A DNA stretch of 64,000 nucleotides from Mycoplasmopsis californica (GTDB taxonomy: Bacteria; Bacillota_I; Bacilli_A; Mycoplasmatales; Metamycoplasmataceae). Below, piece after piece: positions 44,189-53,389 of the stretch (position 1 is its first letter; each line of letters begins with the position of its first letter). The notes beneath the pieces are model-generated. The model saw nothing but the letters and a program-made list of their open reading frames with translations. It did no database searches and was not told the DNA's origin. Location of the stretch: positions 62,001 to 126,000 of the forward strand of contig NZ_CP007521.1 of the NCBI RefSeq assembly GCF_000695835.1, read 5' to 3'. Both the position numbers and the translations under genes were made by a program.

Positions 44189-45643
44189 TTATTTTAATTT
44201 AAACTCAGTTGATGCTTCTCTGGATAATAAATTTTCTGCATTATCTTTATCTTCTAATTTTACGGCAAAAATAATATATGTACCACGAGGATCGCTTTTA
44301 TCTAAATAAGGAAATAAAGGGACTGAAAATCATATATCTTTGTTTTCTCTTTTTATTTCTGTTATTGTCTCACCTTGGTTTAAATAGGTAACAAAAACCT
44401 TCCCGTTTGGACTTTTTATGTAAGCATAAAGTTTTTTATTTTTTATAGACTGCTCGTAATTTTCTATTGATGTTTTCAAATTTAAGAAAAAATGATGTTG
44501 GTCGATATTCTGGTTTGGTTTTCATAGTCCGAACTGGAACATTTCTAATTTGCTAGATTTTTGTGAAATAATAGCGTTTGATGAATGATTTCCGCTATTT
44601 AATGTTTCGGTATTAACGTCTTTGATTTCATCGGTTTTATCTGCCGAACTTTGTGTAGTTGAACCTGCTCCAGGTTGAGAAGTTGAGCTTGATGTATCAG
44701 CGTTTTGTTTTTTAGTTTCACTACCATTTTGTCCAGCATTATTTACTGTATTTCCAGTAGTTGAACCTGCTCCTGCTTGAGGCGCTGAATTTGATGTATC
44801 AGCGTTTTGTTTTTTAGTTTCACTACCATTTTGTCCAGCATTATTTACTGTATTTCCGGTAGTTGAACCTGCTCCAGGTTGAGAAGTTGAGCTTGATGTA
44901 TCAGCGTTTTGTTTTTGAGCTTGATCACCACTTTTTCCAGCATTATTTGCTGCATTCTCAGTAGTTGAACCATTTCCTGCCTGAGGTGTTGAGCTTCCGG
45001 TTTGGTCATTTTGTTTTTGAGCTTGATCACCGCTTTTTCCAGCATTATTTACTGTATTTCCGGTAGTTGAACCTGCTCCAGGTTGAGAAGCCGAGCTTGA
45101 TGTATCAGCGTTTTGTTTTTGAGCTTGATCACCGCTTTTTCCAGCATTATTTGCTGCATTCTCAGTAGTTGAACCATTTCCTGCCTGAGGTGTTGAGCTT
45201 CCGGTTTGGTCATTTTGTTTTTGAGCTTGATCACCGCTTTTTCCAGCATTATTTACTGTATTTCCGGTAGTTGAACCTGCTCCTGCTTGAGGCGCTGAAT
45301 TTAATGTATCAGCGTTTTGTTTTTTAGTTTCACCACCATTTTGTCCAGCATTATTTACTGTATTTCCGGTAGTTGAACCTGCTCCAGGTTGAGAAGTTGA
45401 GCTTGATGTATCAGCGTTTTGTTTTTGAGCTTGATCACCACTTTTTCCAGCATTATCTGCTGTATTTCCGGTAGTTGAGTCCTTTTGCATTTCTTGATCT
45501 GTATTTGATCTCGAATCATTTTGACCTGATTTATTTAGATCTTCAATTTGTTTAACTTTACTACACGATGCAGCAAGTAACGGTAATGCTGTTAATGAAG
45601 CGATTGGAGATAAAAATAGTGTTAATTTTAATGATTTTTTCAT
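44189..45643 (-). CDS. Repeat-rich variable surface lipoprotein 3
   Basis: A 484-residue paralogue with the common signal peptide (LLAASC). It has eight full 34-residue units in at least three types, including one with QNDQTGSSTPQAGNG that is not found in lipoprotein 2. A Trp encoded by TGA (LWKPNQ) links the repeats to the shared C-terminal domain (LNLKTSIENYEQ, then VPLFPYLDKSD). Its promoter carries the longest tract (A19), giving a 20-nt -35/-10 spacer, so it is predicted OFF in this sequence. RBS AAAGGA. It is transcribed toward the membrane-protein gene at 43551. Confidence 0.88.
44650..45477 (-). repeat. 102/204-bp tandem coding repeats (lipoprotein 3)
   Basis: Eight full 102-bp units plus a degenerate ninth. 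Two adjacent 204-bp blocks (units 3-4 and 5-6) are nearly identical. Units 1, 2 and 8 match units of lipoprotein 2, suggesting exchange between genes. Confidence 0.8.
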
Positions 45644-45707
45644 TTTTTCCTTTCATTTTATGACAAGCAGACTTATCATCTCTTTGTTTTTTAATAAATG
45701 TGCCACT

Positions 45708-45739
45708 ATCATAAAAAAAAAAAAAAAAAAAGGAAGCAA
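45708..45739 (-). promoter_or_regulatory. Phase-variable promoter of lipoprotein 3 (A19 tract)
   Basis: -35 TTGCTT (45734-45739), a 20-nt spacer of CC plus T18, and -10 TATGAT (45708-45713). The homopolymer is 19 bases (45713-45731). Predicted OFF. Confidence 0.75.
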
Positions 45740-45744
45740 ATAGC

Positions 45745-46057
45745 GCCCTTTTCCATATTTTTGCATTATTTAAGGTTAAATAATAAAAAAACAACTATAT
45801 CTAGTCGTTTAAGAATGTATAAAAAAATTAAGATATAAAAAGGATAACATTTTGTAACTTAAATAAGTTACTAAAAAATATTACCATGAAAAAAATTTTT
45901 TTCAAAAAAAATATTTAGTTAATCTAAATTTTGTTAATAATTTAATTGTGCTACAATTTTCTTGCTAGTTTTGATTATTAGCAATTCAAAAAAATAAATA
46001 AAAAAATATTTTTGTAATATTTAAAATACCTTATAATTAAGTAGCAATTTTTAAGTT
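45745..46057. other. Intergenic region before tRNA-Leu, no gene seen
   Basis: Very AT-rich, about 310 nt. A small inverted repeat (GTAACTT/AAGTTAC, near 45855-45873) and the tRNA promoter (TTATAATT near 46031) are the only recognisable elements. Confidence 0.5.
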
Positions 46058-46145
46058 GCCCAGGTGGCGGAATAGGTAGACGCAAGGGACTTAAAATCCC
46101 TCGGAGGTTAACTCCGTGCTGGTTCAAGTCCAGTTCTGGGTACCA
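46058..46145 (+). tRNA. tRNA-Leu (anticodon TAA)
   Basis: An 88-nt class II tRNA with a long variable arm (CGGAGGTTAACTCCG). Anticodon loop CTTAAAA gives TAA; CCA is encoded. Confidence 0.95.
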
Positions 46146-46176
46146 TACGGGCACAGCCCACCCTAAAAAAACAAAT

Positions 46177-46252
46177 GCGTCCTTAGCTCAGCAGGTAGAG
46201 CAAATGGCTTTTAACCATTGGGTCAGAGGTTCGAATCCTCTAGGACGTACCA
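46177..46252 (+). tRNA. tRNA-Lys (anticodon TTT)
   Basis: A 76-nt cloverleaf, 31 nt after tRNA-Leu and likely co-transcribed. Anticodon loop CTTTTAA gives TTT; CCA is encoded. Confidence 0.95.
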
Positions 46253-46338
46253 TTTCATGAAAGTGACCAAAATGACTTAGGTCATTTTTTTTATTTTTTT
46301 TAAAAAAATGTTATATTAAGTAAAGAAATTGGAGGCTT

Positions 46339-48969
46339 ATGAAATTAAAACTTCCCTTATTTAGTTTTTTGGTTGTTGTACCTTCTAATATGGTTTCTTC
46401 TTGTATTAAAGAAGAACATAATATATTAACTGAGGGTATCGATTGAAATAATATTGATTTAAAAGTTACTGTTAAAAATAAGAAAAATATTTATGTAGAT
46501 GATCTTAAAGATAAAGATATTTTAATTGAATTAAATAGCGATGCAGTTAAAGTTAAAAAAATATTAATAATTTCAAAGCAAGATGATTCGGCAAAAATTT
46601 TAATAAGACTGGTCTCAAAAAATAATTTTAGCGAAGAACACGAAAAAATATTTTTAATTGAGGGCTTCAAAGTTAAGAATAAAGATACGATAGATGACAC
46701 AAATTTACCTTTGAACAAGGATGGTGATTCTAAACAAGATGAAAAACTAAAACCCCAAATAAATTTAGATAAAGATAAAACATCACCAATAAAGATGAGT
46801 GACAAAAAAGTGATACATCCAAAACCAAATAATAATAATAGCGATACAAATGATCCGACAAATAAAAACTTAAATAGTGCTCTGCCAAATAATTCACAAA
46901 ATCCTGATAGCCAAATTAATTCTAATACTAAAAATGAACAAATAGCTAAACCATTAGGCTCTCAAAGCGAAGATGATTCTAAGCTAAACAATATGAATGC
47001 TAAACCGAAAAAAGAGGAAATAATCAATCCTTCAAAGCCAAATATTAACAGTGATGAAGAATCAAAACAAAATATATTAAGTAGAATTGCCGACAAACAT
47101 TTCTTAGAAATTGAATTAATGCAAAAATTCAGTTCAAATGAGATTTTTAAAATGACTAAAAGTTATAATGAAGCGCTTTTAGGAATCAATAATTTTTTAA
47201 AAACGGGAAATTATGGCAACTCAATTGATTTTACGGGCAGTTTTGATAAATCGCAAACCGATAAGTTTTGAAGTTTTACAAACAAAATAGGTGTATATGG
47301 CGATTATGGTCAAACAACCCATGAAAAAGTAGAATTTTATAATCGATCTTTATCAATAGATGGAATGGTTAAGCAAGTTTATTTAGATAAATTTGATGAA
47401 AATGACAAGTTAAATGCTAAAGTCATTGATAAATCAGAATTTATTAATAAATTGGTTTCAAAAAATCCTTTTGGTTTTTTACCTTCTAATTTAAGTCAAT
47501 TTTTTTACTATGCCAGCTTGCAATCAATTTCAAAAAATTTAGATATTAAAAATATTAAATATATTAAAGCTAATTTTGATGATGAAGTAGGATCAATTGC
47601 AATATTGATTGAAAATATAAATGGTGAAAAATTCTTGATAGAGGCTGATAAACAAAAAGTTAATAACCTTAAAATGAATGATGATTTTTATAATTATATT
47701 TATGATAGAAGCTTTATGTTTAGTTGATATGCCAAAGGGTGAGAAAGAAACTTTTTTGAAAAAGATAAAGGTATCCAAAACGTCAATGAAAATGGCACGA
47801 TGTGAGTAGTTGATAGAGTAATTAATCCTGAAGTCGAAAAACAAGGTTTTTATGAATTTTTAGTTGCTACAAATATTCACGTTTTTAGTTTACGCAAAAT
47901 ATTTGATAAATCACTGTATTTCGATATTGATAGTAACAATGAAAAATCTAAACAATGAAATGGTGGTTTTAGTTTTAGCGATCTTAATCAGCAAGTAACC
48001 CCAAGACAAGGAGGCTTCTTCTTTGGAACCAGAGGCTATCAAACAAGAAGTCTAAAAGGTAATAATTTTGTCAACTCAGAAAGTGGTTCATATTTCCCAA
48101 TTGCGAAAGCATATGAACAATATTTAATTTCTCCTTATTATACTCCACGTTATTATGCTGATGGTTTTTGAGATATTGATGCAGAAACTGGTAAAAAACA
48201 CCTTGAAGTTTATGACCAATCAACAAGAATTGGTGGCACTAAAAACGCCGGGGCTGATTTTGTGATATTGCGTTTGAAAATACATAAAGACAACCTAAAG
48301 CATATTTTGCCAAAACTGGATGAAATTTTGAAATATTACCCAGAAAAAGAAAAAGATTGATATATTGGACTTGGTAAAAATGAGTTATTTCATCCAATTA
48401 AAACACAGTTTTACGGCGGCTATCCAGTAAATGTTGATGAATACTTTAATCCGGATTTTAGTCAAGGTTTAGCATCCTTCTCATTTAAATATAACAAATC
48501 GACTGGTGGGATAATAAACACGCAAAATCGAATAGTTAATAAAGACGTATTTCAGTCGTTATGAGTAAAATATGACGAAAATGAAAATAAAGATTGAAAT
48601 TCTCACAATGACAATTATAAGAAGTATTTAAAACCATTTATTAAAGATGAACACGGAATGTCGAAGACGATTTTAACTCAACATTCACAACTTTATACTT
48701 ATGCCCCATATGAGCAAAGGAAAAATATATTAGGCCCCGGCTCATCAGGATCAATGGTAATTGATTCAAGTTTTAATTTAATTGGTATAAATTATTTGTT
48801 TACAAAAGATGTAACATATACTGACACATATTCAAATGCCGTGGCATTGATGCAGGGGCATGGCGAGTATAAAAATGGTTTTGATGGTAATCTAAGAACT
48901 GATTTTGTCAAAAAATTAATTAATGATAAGGTACAAACAGTTAAATTAAACCCAGTTAAAGCTAATTAA
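46339..48969 (+). CDS. MIP/DUF31-family serine protease lipoprotein
   Basis: An 876-residue lipoprotein (lipobox VSSC near residue 21) with a long Asn/Lys/Asp/Pro-rich linker to about residue 245. The C-terminal half has a trypsin-like triad: His514 in ATNIHVFSL, Asp640 in GADFVILRL and Ser803 in GPGSSGSMVI. This is the Mycoplasma peptidase (DUF31) arrangement, seen in MIP, the protease that cleaves host immunoglobulin heavy chain after capture by MIB. No MIB-like gene is adjacent here, so immunoglobulin specificity is not proven. Many Trp are TGA. RBS TGGAGG. It follows tRNA-Lys and ends in a very long hairpin. Confidence 0.82.
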
Positions 48970-48998
48970 GTATTACTGACATAAAATACACTATTTAC

Positions 48999-49048
48999 TC
49001 TTTAAGCAAAGTGCCCCCATTTTTTACAGGGGGCACTTTGCTTAAAGA
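48999..49048 (+). terminator. Twenty-base-pair perfect hairpin after the protease gene
   Basis: Arms 48999-49018 and 49029-49048 are perfectly complementary over 20 bp, with a GC-rich centre (five C against five G) and a 10-nt loop. No long T run follows, so termination is likely but other roles are possible. Confidence 0.7.
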
Positions 49049-49106
49049 ATTTATAAAAAAAATATTTTTTTCTTTGGATATTTTTTATTTATAGTATTAT
49101 ATATTC

Positions 49107-49211
49107 ACAAGTGGTTATAGCGCAAGGGATCGCCTGATACCATTCCGAACTCAGTAGTTAAGCCTTGTAGTGCCGACGATACCAGAGATGGGAAAATAGG
49201 GAGCTGCTTTT
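49107..49211 (+). rRNA. rrf: 5S ribosomal RNA, copy 1
   Basis: The conserved 5S core is visible (ATACCATTCCGAACTCAG, then GTAGTTAAGCC). Helix I is AAGTGGTT with AGCTGCTT (8 bp). It is not adjacent to 16S or 23S genes. Promoter elements (TTGGAT and TATTAT) and about 50 nt of upstream sequence are shared with copy 2. One difference is seen in the body (GATCGCC here, GATCACC in copy 2). Confidence 0.93.
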
Positions 49212-49223
49212 TTTATTTTTTTT

Positions 49224-49247
49224 ACACGCTAAAAAGCGTGTTTTTTT
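49224..49247 (+). terminator. Terminator after 5S rRNA copy 1
   Basis: A 7-bp stem (ACACGCT/AGCGTGT) with an AAAA loop and seven T residues. Copy 2 lacks this hairpin. Confidence 0.85.
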
Positions 49248-49306
49248 GTTAACTTTAAATTTATGTGTGAACACAGCTTCTTATATTTTTTGATAAAATT
49301 TTAAAA

Positions 49307-49921
49307 ATGAAAAGTAAATTAAAATTATTAACATTAAGCACGCTAGGGTTCTTTGCTTCTGCGTTGCCGTTGTCATGTAGTGTGTTAAAAAAAGAAAAAA
49401 TAGAAACTTTAAGAATTGACGCTAAATTATTTGGTTATGTTGATTTTTTAAAATTTAATAAAAATAAATTTGAAACAGTAATTATAGATAATGATTTAAA
49501 AGCGAGTGATATTACAAATAATTTTCTTATTTATAAGAATTTCCAAACTGTTGAAGATGCTGACGATGTTCATTTTGAAGGTTTAAAAACAATTAAATTA
49601 TCCAGTGTTTTTGATGAACAATTTTTTGAGGAGAATTTTTTAGTATATGTAGCAGGCACATGATCGCATTTTAATTCTAGCAATAACATTCTTAAACAGA
49701 GAATTGCTTTGGGATTAAAAAACAATCAAAAATCAATTAAACTGCAACACGAAACAGCCGTAAATATTAGTCCAAACGTACAAGTGAATCCTCAGGCATC
49801 AGCTTATCTTATAAATTCATTAAAGTCTCAATATATTATTTTTAAAAAGAAACAGTATCCAAGAGTTATTGAATGATTAAAAAATTCAACTCCGGTTGAT
49901 GACTGAAGGATAAATGAATAA
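49307..49921 (+). CDS. Hypothetical lipoprotein
   Basis: A 204-residue protein with a lipobox ending LPLSC (Cys near 24) and a hydrophilic remainder rich in Lys, Asn and Phe. Trp are TGA codons. No catalytic motif is visible. It has no clear RBS. It overlaps the pseudouridine synthase gene by 8 nt (ATGAATAA), so translation of that gene depends on it. Coupling of a surface lipoprotein to an rRNA-modifying enzyme is unusual and may simply reflect genome compaction between the two 5S genes. Confidence 0.75.
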
Positions 49922-50639
49922 CAAAAAAATCAGAATCGATAGGTATTTAGCTAATGCAACACAATATTCACGATCCCAAATACACTCGCTTATTAAACAA
50001 AAACGAGTAAAAATTAACGAAAATACTGTAAAAAAGATTATAAATATTGATTTAGAGATAGATCAAATTTTTCTTGATGATAAACTAGTTTTTTATGAAG
50101 AGTTTAGCTATTTTTTATTAAATAAGCCAGCAGGTTTTGTGTGTGCCAATATTGATAATATACACAAAACTATTTTTGATCTTATTGACTTGGATCGCAA
50201 TGTTTTTTTCAGCGTCGGAAGGTTAGACAAAGACACTGAAGGTGTATTGATTATAACTAATGACGGAAAATGAGCTAATTGAGTTTTAAAACCGAAAAAC
50301 CATGTACCAAAAGTGTATAAGGTTATAGTCGATAAAGATTTTGATGAAAGAATTAGAACCTATAGAGAACCAATCGAAATAGAAGGTTATAGTGTAAAAA
50401 AATACAAATTTGAGTTTTCTGATAGCACACGTGAATGCTTGCTTACTATTTTTGAAGGTAAATTTCATCAAGTTAAGCAAATGATGCGTTATTTTGGTTA
50501 TAAGGTAGTTTATTTACAAAGAATTAAATTTGGCAATCTTGTATTGCCTGAGAATCTTGCGAAAGGTGAATATATTAAATTATCAAATGAAGAGATAGAA
50601 CAACTAAAGGAAGGATATTGTTCTGAAAATAAAAAATAA
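49914..50639 (+). CDS. RsuA/RluB-family pseudouridine synthase
   Basis: A 241-residue enzyme. An N-terminal S4 RNA-binding domain (IRIDRYLANATQYSRSQIHSL) is followed by the catalytic domain with LNKPAGFVCAN and the family active site VGRLDKDTEGVLI (catalytic Asp in RLDKDTEG). KFHQVKQMMRYFGYKVVYLQR is the conserved end. The family converts a specific rRNA uridine to pseudouridine; RsuA (16S) and RluB/E/F (23S) cannot be separated by eye. It lies directly before 5S copy 2, with RBS AAGGATAA. Confidence 0.9.
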
Positions 50640-50681
50640 TTTTTTTCTTTGGATATTTTTTATTTATAGTATTATATATTC

Positions 50682-50786
50682 ACAAGTGGTTATAGCGCAA
50701 GGGATCACCTGATACCATTCCGAACTCAGTAGTTAAGCCTTGTAGTGCCGACGATACCAGAGATGGGAAAATAGGGAGCTGCTTTT
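50682..50786 (+). rRNA. rrf: 5S ribosomal RNA, copy 2
   Basis: Nearly identical to copy 1 (one substitution noticed in the body), including about 50 nt of upstream promoter sequence. It starts about 43 nt after the pseudouridine synthase stop. The T-rich stretch directly after helix I may serve as its terminator. Confidence 0.93.
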
Positions 50787-50868
50787 TTTATTTTTTTGTG
50801 GTTTTATAAACCATATTCAGCTAATTAAATAATGTTTTGAATTTTTAACTTTCTTATATAATAAAACA

Positions 50869-51693
50869 ATGCTAATTTATAAACCTACATATTTTATTGA
50901 TTTAGATGGCACGTTGTTTGATCAACGTGGTTTTGTTCGTGTTTCTGCACGCAACCAAATTGCAATCTTAATTATGCATAATTTTGCTAACGTAGTTGTC
51001 TCTACAGGGCGTTCTTATAATGATTATCGGGTAAAACAAGTTCGTAAATTGCTAAAAGTTGAAGATTTTATTTGCTCATCTGGTGCTGAGGTTTATATTA
51101 ATAACGAACTTGTTTCATTCACTACTTTTAAGATAGATACAATTAATAATTTAGTTAATTTTGCTAAGAAAAATAAAGTAAGTTTCGTGGTTTATGATAC
51201 TCACGGGGAACACTTGTTTGTCAAAAGTTCATATTCACGTGTATTAGCAAAATTATTTGTTAATAAATGAATGAAATCAATAGCCTTAGTAAATGATTTT
51301 GATATTGATATGTTTGATTCAATAACTAAAATTTCATTTATTTTTAAAAGTCCTTTTAGTGCTAAAAGAACGCTAAAAAAACTTGAACAGGAATTAGGAC
51401 ACGATGTATATGGATCGCTATCTAGTCAGAATTATGTTATAGAAATTACTGATATTAACACAAATAAAGCAAAAGCGGCTATTGAGTATGCACGCATTAA
51501 GGGAATTGACTTAACTAATTCAGTACATATTGGCGACTCAATGTCAGATGCTTGTATGAAAGGTGTTGTTGGTAAATTAGTAGCTATGAGTAATTCTCCA
51601 AAAGAATTAAAAGAATTGGCACATGAAGTTGCGCCACGAAATAAAGGCGGCGGAATTTATAAATATTTAATCCAACATAAATCAAAAAAATAA
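50869..51693 (+). CDS. Cof-type HAD-superfamily hydrolase
   Basis: A 274-residue phosphatase. Motif I FIDLDGTLFD (about 9-18), motif II VVSTGRSYND, and motif IV HIGDSMSDACM are present; the C-terminal GGGIYKYL is common in mycoplasma members. It shares this organisation with the protein at 10740-11552, but the two are clearly diverged, so substrate differences are likely. TATAAT lies 6 nt before the ATG with no RBS: leaderless. One TGA Trp. The gene is followed by two hairpins in succession. Confidence 0.88.
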
Positions 51694-51712
51694 AATGTCT
51701 ATTGACAAGATG

Positions 51713-51756
51713 AACCCTGAAAGTTTGTCCAATAAATTGGAAAACTTTTAGGGTTT
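51713..51756 (+). terminator. Terminator after the HAD hydrolase gene
   Basis: A long stem (AACCCTGAAAGTTTGTCCAA with its near-perfect complement) and a T-rich tail. Confidence 0.85.
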
Positions 51757-51786
51757 TTATATAGCGAAGCCTTAAGTATTATCATT

Positions 51787-51823
51787 TAAAAATACGCCCC
51801 TATTTAAATGGGCGTATTTTTAT
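51787..51823. terminator. Second, bidirectional terminator
   Basis: A stem TAAAAATACGCCC/GGGCGTATTTTTA, symmetric in A/T tails. It faces the end of the minus-strand protease remnant. Confidence 0.8.
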
Positions 51824-51881
51824 AGATTAGTTATTTTAATTTCTTTGTAAAATCATAAAACAGCATATTTAAATGGATGGT

Positions 51882-52614
51882 TTAAGCTTGTCTTAAAATC
51901 ATATAGCCATTAAACGATTTCAAATCTAGTGGTGAATTATAATTCCAGTTTATGCCGTAAAAATTATTGTTGATAGTGTGATAAAAACTACCATTGCTAA
52001 ATACGCCATTAGCTCAGCCTGTCAAGTCACGCTATAATCTCCATCTCAAATAAATAATAATGAACCTGAATTACCTCGTCCAAATTGGAGTGGTGAATAA
52101 TTAGGATATTGGCGAATTGTAAATTTTTCACCATTTCGTTTTGGTCTAAAAATTACATAACCCGTTTTAAATCCTCGGCCTGGAAATCCAATTTCAGCAA
52201 GAGGATTTAAAACAGGCACAATCTGATAATTTTTATCAGAGGATTCATTCATCCTAATCGGTTTTGCTGTTAATTGATTGCGAGCCAAATTAATGTATCA
52301 GCTCTAATACCGTCTTCGTTTTTTTGCGTGTTGATAAACTACTTTGAATAATTGGTAATCATATGAAGAAGATTTCGAAATTCCGTTTTTATCAATAGCT
52401 AAGTTGATTTTGGATTTAAGATCTTGGCTAATGTTATTTAAATTATTGAAAGTAATTTTATTGAGTTTATTGATTAATATATTGATTTGTGCTTGTTTTT
52501 GCAGAACTGTTTGGTTGTTGTCTGTATCGAGTGATAACGAGTGGTTATTGCAAGCGGGAGCTATGAATGGAAGAGAAATGGGGATTAATAATCAAGATAA
52601 TCTATTTTTTTCAT
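51882..52614 (-). pseudogene. Truncated, frame-disrupted DUF31/MIP-like lipoprotein
   Basis: An RBS (GAGGG) and ATG at 52612-52614 are followed by A7, which puts the start out of frame with a clear lipoprotein signal peptide (LLIPISLPFIAPAC). One more A would restore it. The frame then runs to a TAG near residue 93. Further on, SWYINLARNQLTAKP leads to the end of a DUF31-like protease with QFGRGNSGSLLFIWDGDY. Another frameshift near 52035 separates the family end (GWANGVFSNGSF, then FNGYMILRQA). The central protease region with the His and Asp is missing, so this is an internally deleted relative of 46339-48969. Confidence 0.7.
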
Positions 52615-53222
52615 AACTACCCTCTGATTGCAACGTTTGTTTATTGAAATTTTGTTCTTTGATTATTGATTTGTATAAATTCTGAATTTCGGAATTCAAG
52701 TTTAGATAATATTTTTTAGAGTGTAATGGTAACTCATTGTTTGGTATTCCTTTTAATTTATGCTCAATTTCTGATATTTTTTTCAAATGTTTTACTCAAT
52801 CAAAGAGAATGGTCATATAGTTGAGATTTAACTAAGGAATTGTAATAACTAACTAACATGTTAAAATTATTTTTAAGATTATCATGAGCAATTTTAATTT
52901 CAATTGACAATATATTTAACCAAGATTCAATTGTTGAAATAAAAGCATCTACCTTTTTTAAATTGTTGATATTTTTATTTTTTGAAAATTGTTGCAAATT
53001 GTGATTTATTGCATTAATTTTTTGTTGTTGAGAAGAAGGAGAGTTGCTATTTTAAGTGTTGATTAAACCTCTTAGTTTATTAACATTTAGATTTAAAGAG
53101 TTAAGTTTTAAATTATATTCATTTAATTCTTGTGGTTTTAAATCAGTTGATTTATTGATGCAAGAACTTGCTAAAACAATATTGCTAAAAGAGGTTATTA
53201 AGAGAAATTTTAATCCAGATTT
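52612..53222 (-). pseudogene. Decayed lipoprotein gene
   Basis: The reading begins with a lipoprotein signal (KSGLKFLLITSFSNIVLASSC) but has no start codon: the codon before the Lys is TAA. It has an in-frame TAA after about 57 codons (GLINT then stop) and a frameshift at an A7 run near 52760-52785, after which KKISEIEHKLKG continues in another frame. The content is helical, Asn/Lys-rich and of the type that precedes mycoplasma surface proteases. A TATAAT sits just upstream. It is probably a dead neighbour of the next remnant, possibly once part of the same protein family. Confidence 0.65.
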
Positions 53223-53293
53223 TTAAATTATAAATACTTAAAAAAAGATGTTTTAAAAAGATAAATATTTTATGTTTTGAAGATTATTTTAAA

Positions 53294-53339
53294 AACTCAA
53301 GCTACGCAAAGCTAAATTTTACTTTGTGTAGCTTGAGTT
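53294..53339 (-). terminator. Terminator of the ABC exporter operon
   Basis: An 18-bp stem with one G-U pair (AACTCAAGCTACGCAAAG with CTTTGTGTAGCTTGAGTT) around a 10-nt loop, about 50 nt after the exporter stop on the minus strand. Confidence 0.8.
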
Positions 53340-53389
53340 AAAATTTGACAATGTATTTAAAAAAATGAGTATGTTTATTGACAGTTATC

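Noticed and set aside
42573-45249. Repeated 66-codon frames inside lipoproteins 2 and 3 (MLEKAVIK-type)
   Set aside because: They are alternative readings of the 102/204-bp repeats ending at the same TAA in each block; no RBS.
39071-45477. CRISPR-like regular repeats
   Set aside because: The units are contiguous, coding, 102 bp long and have no unique spacers or cas genes.
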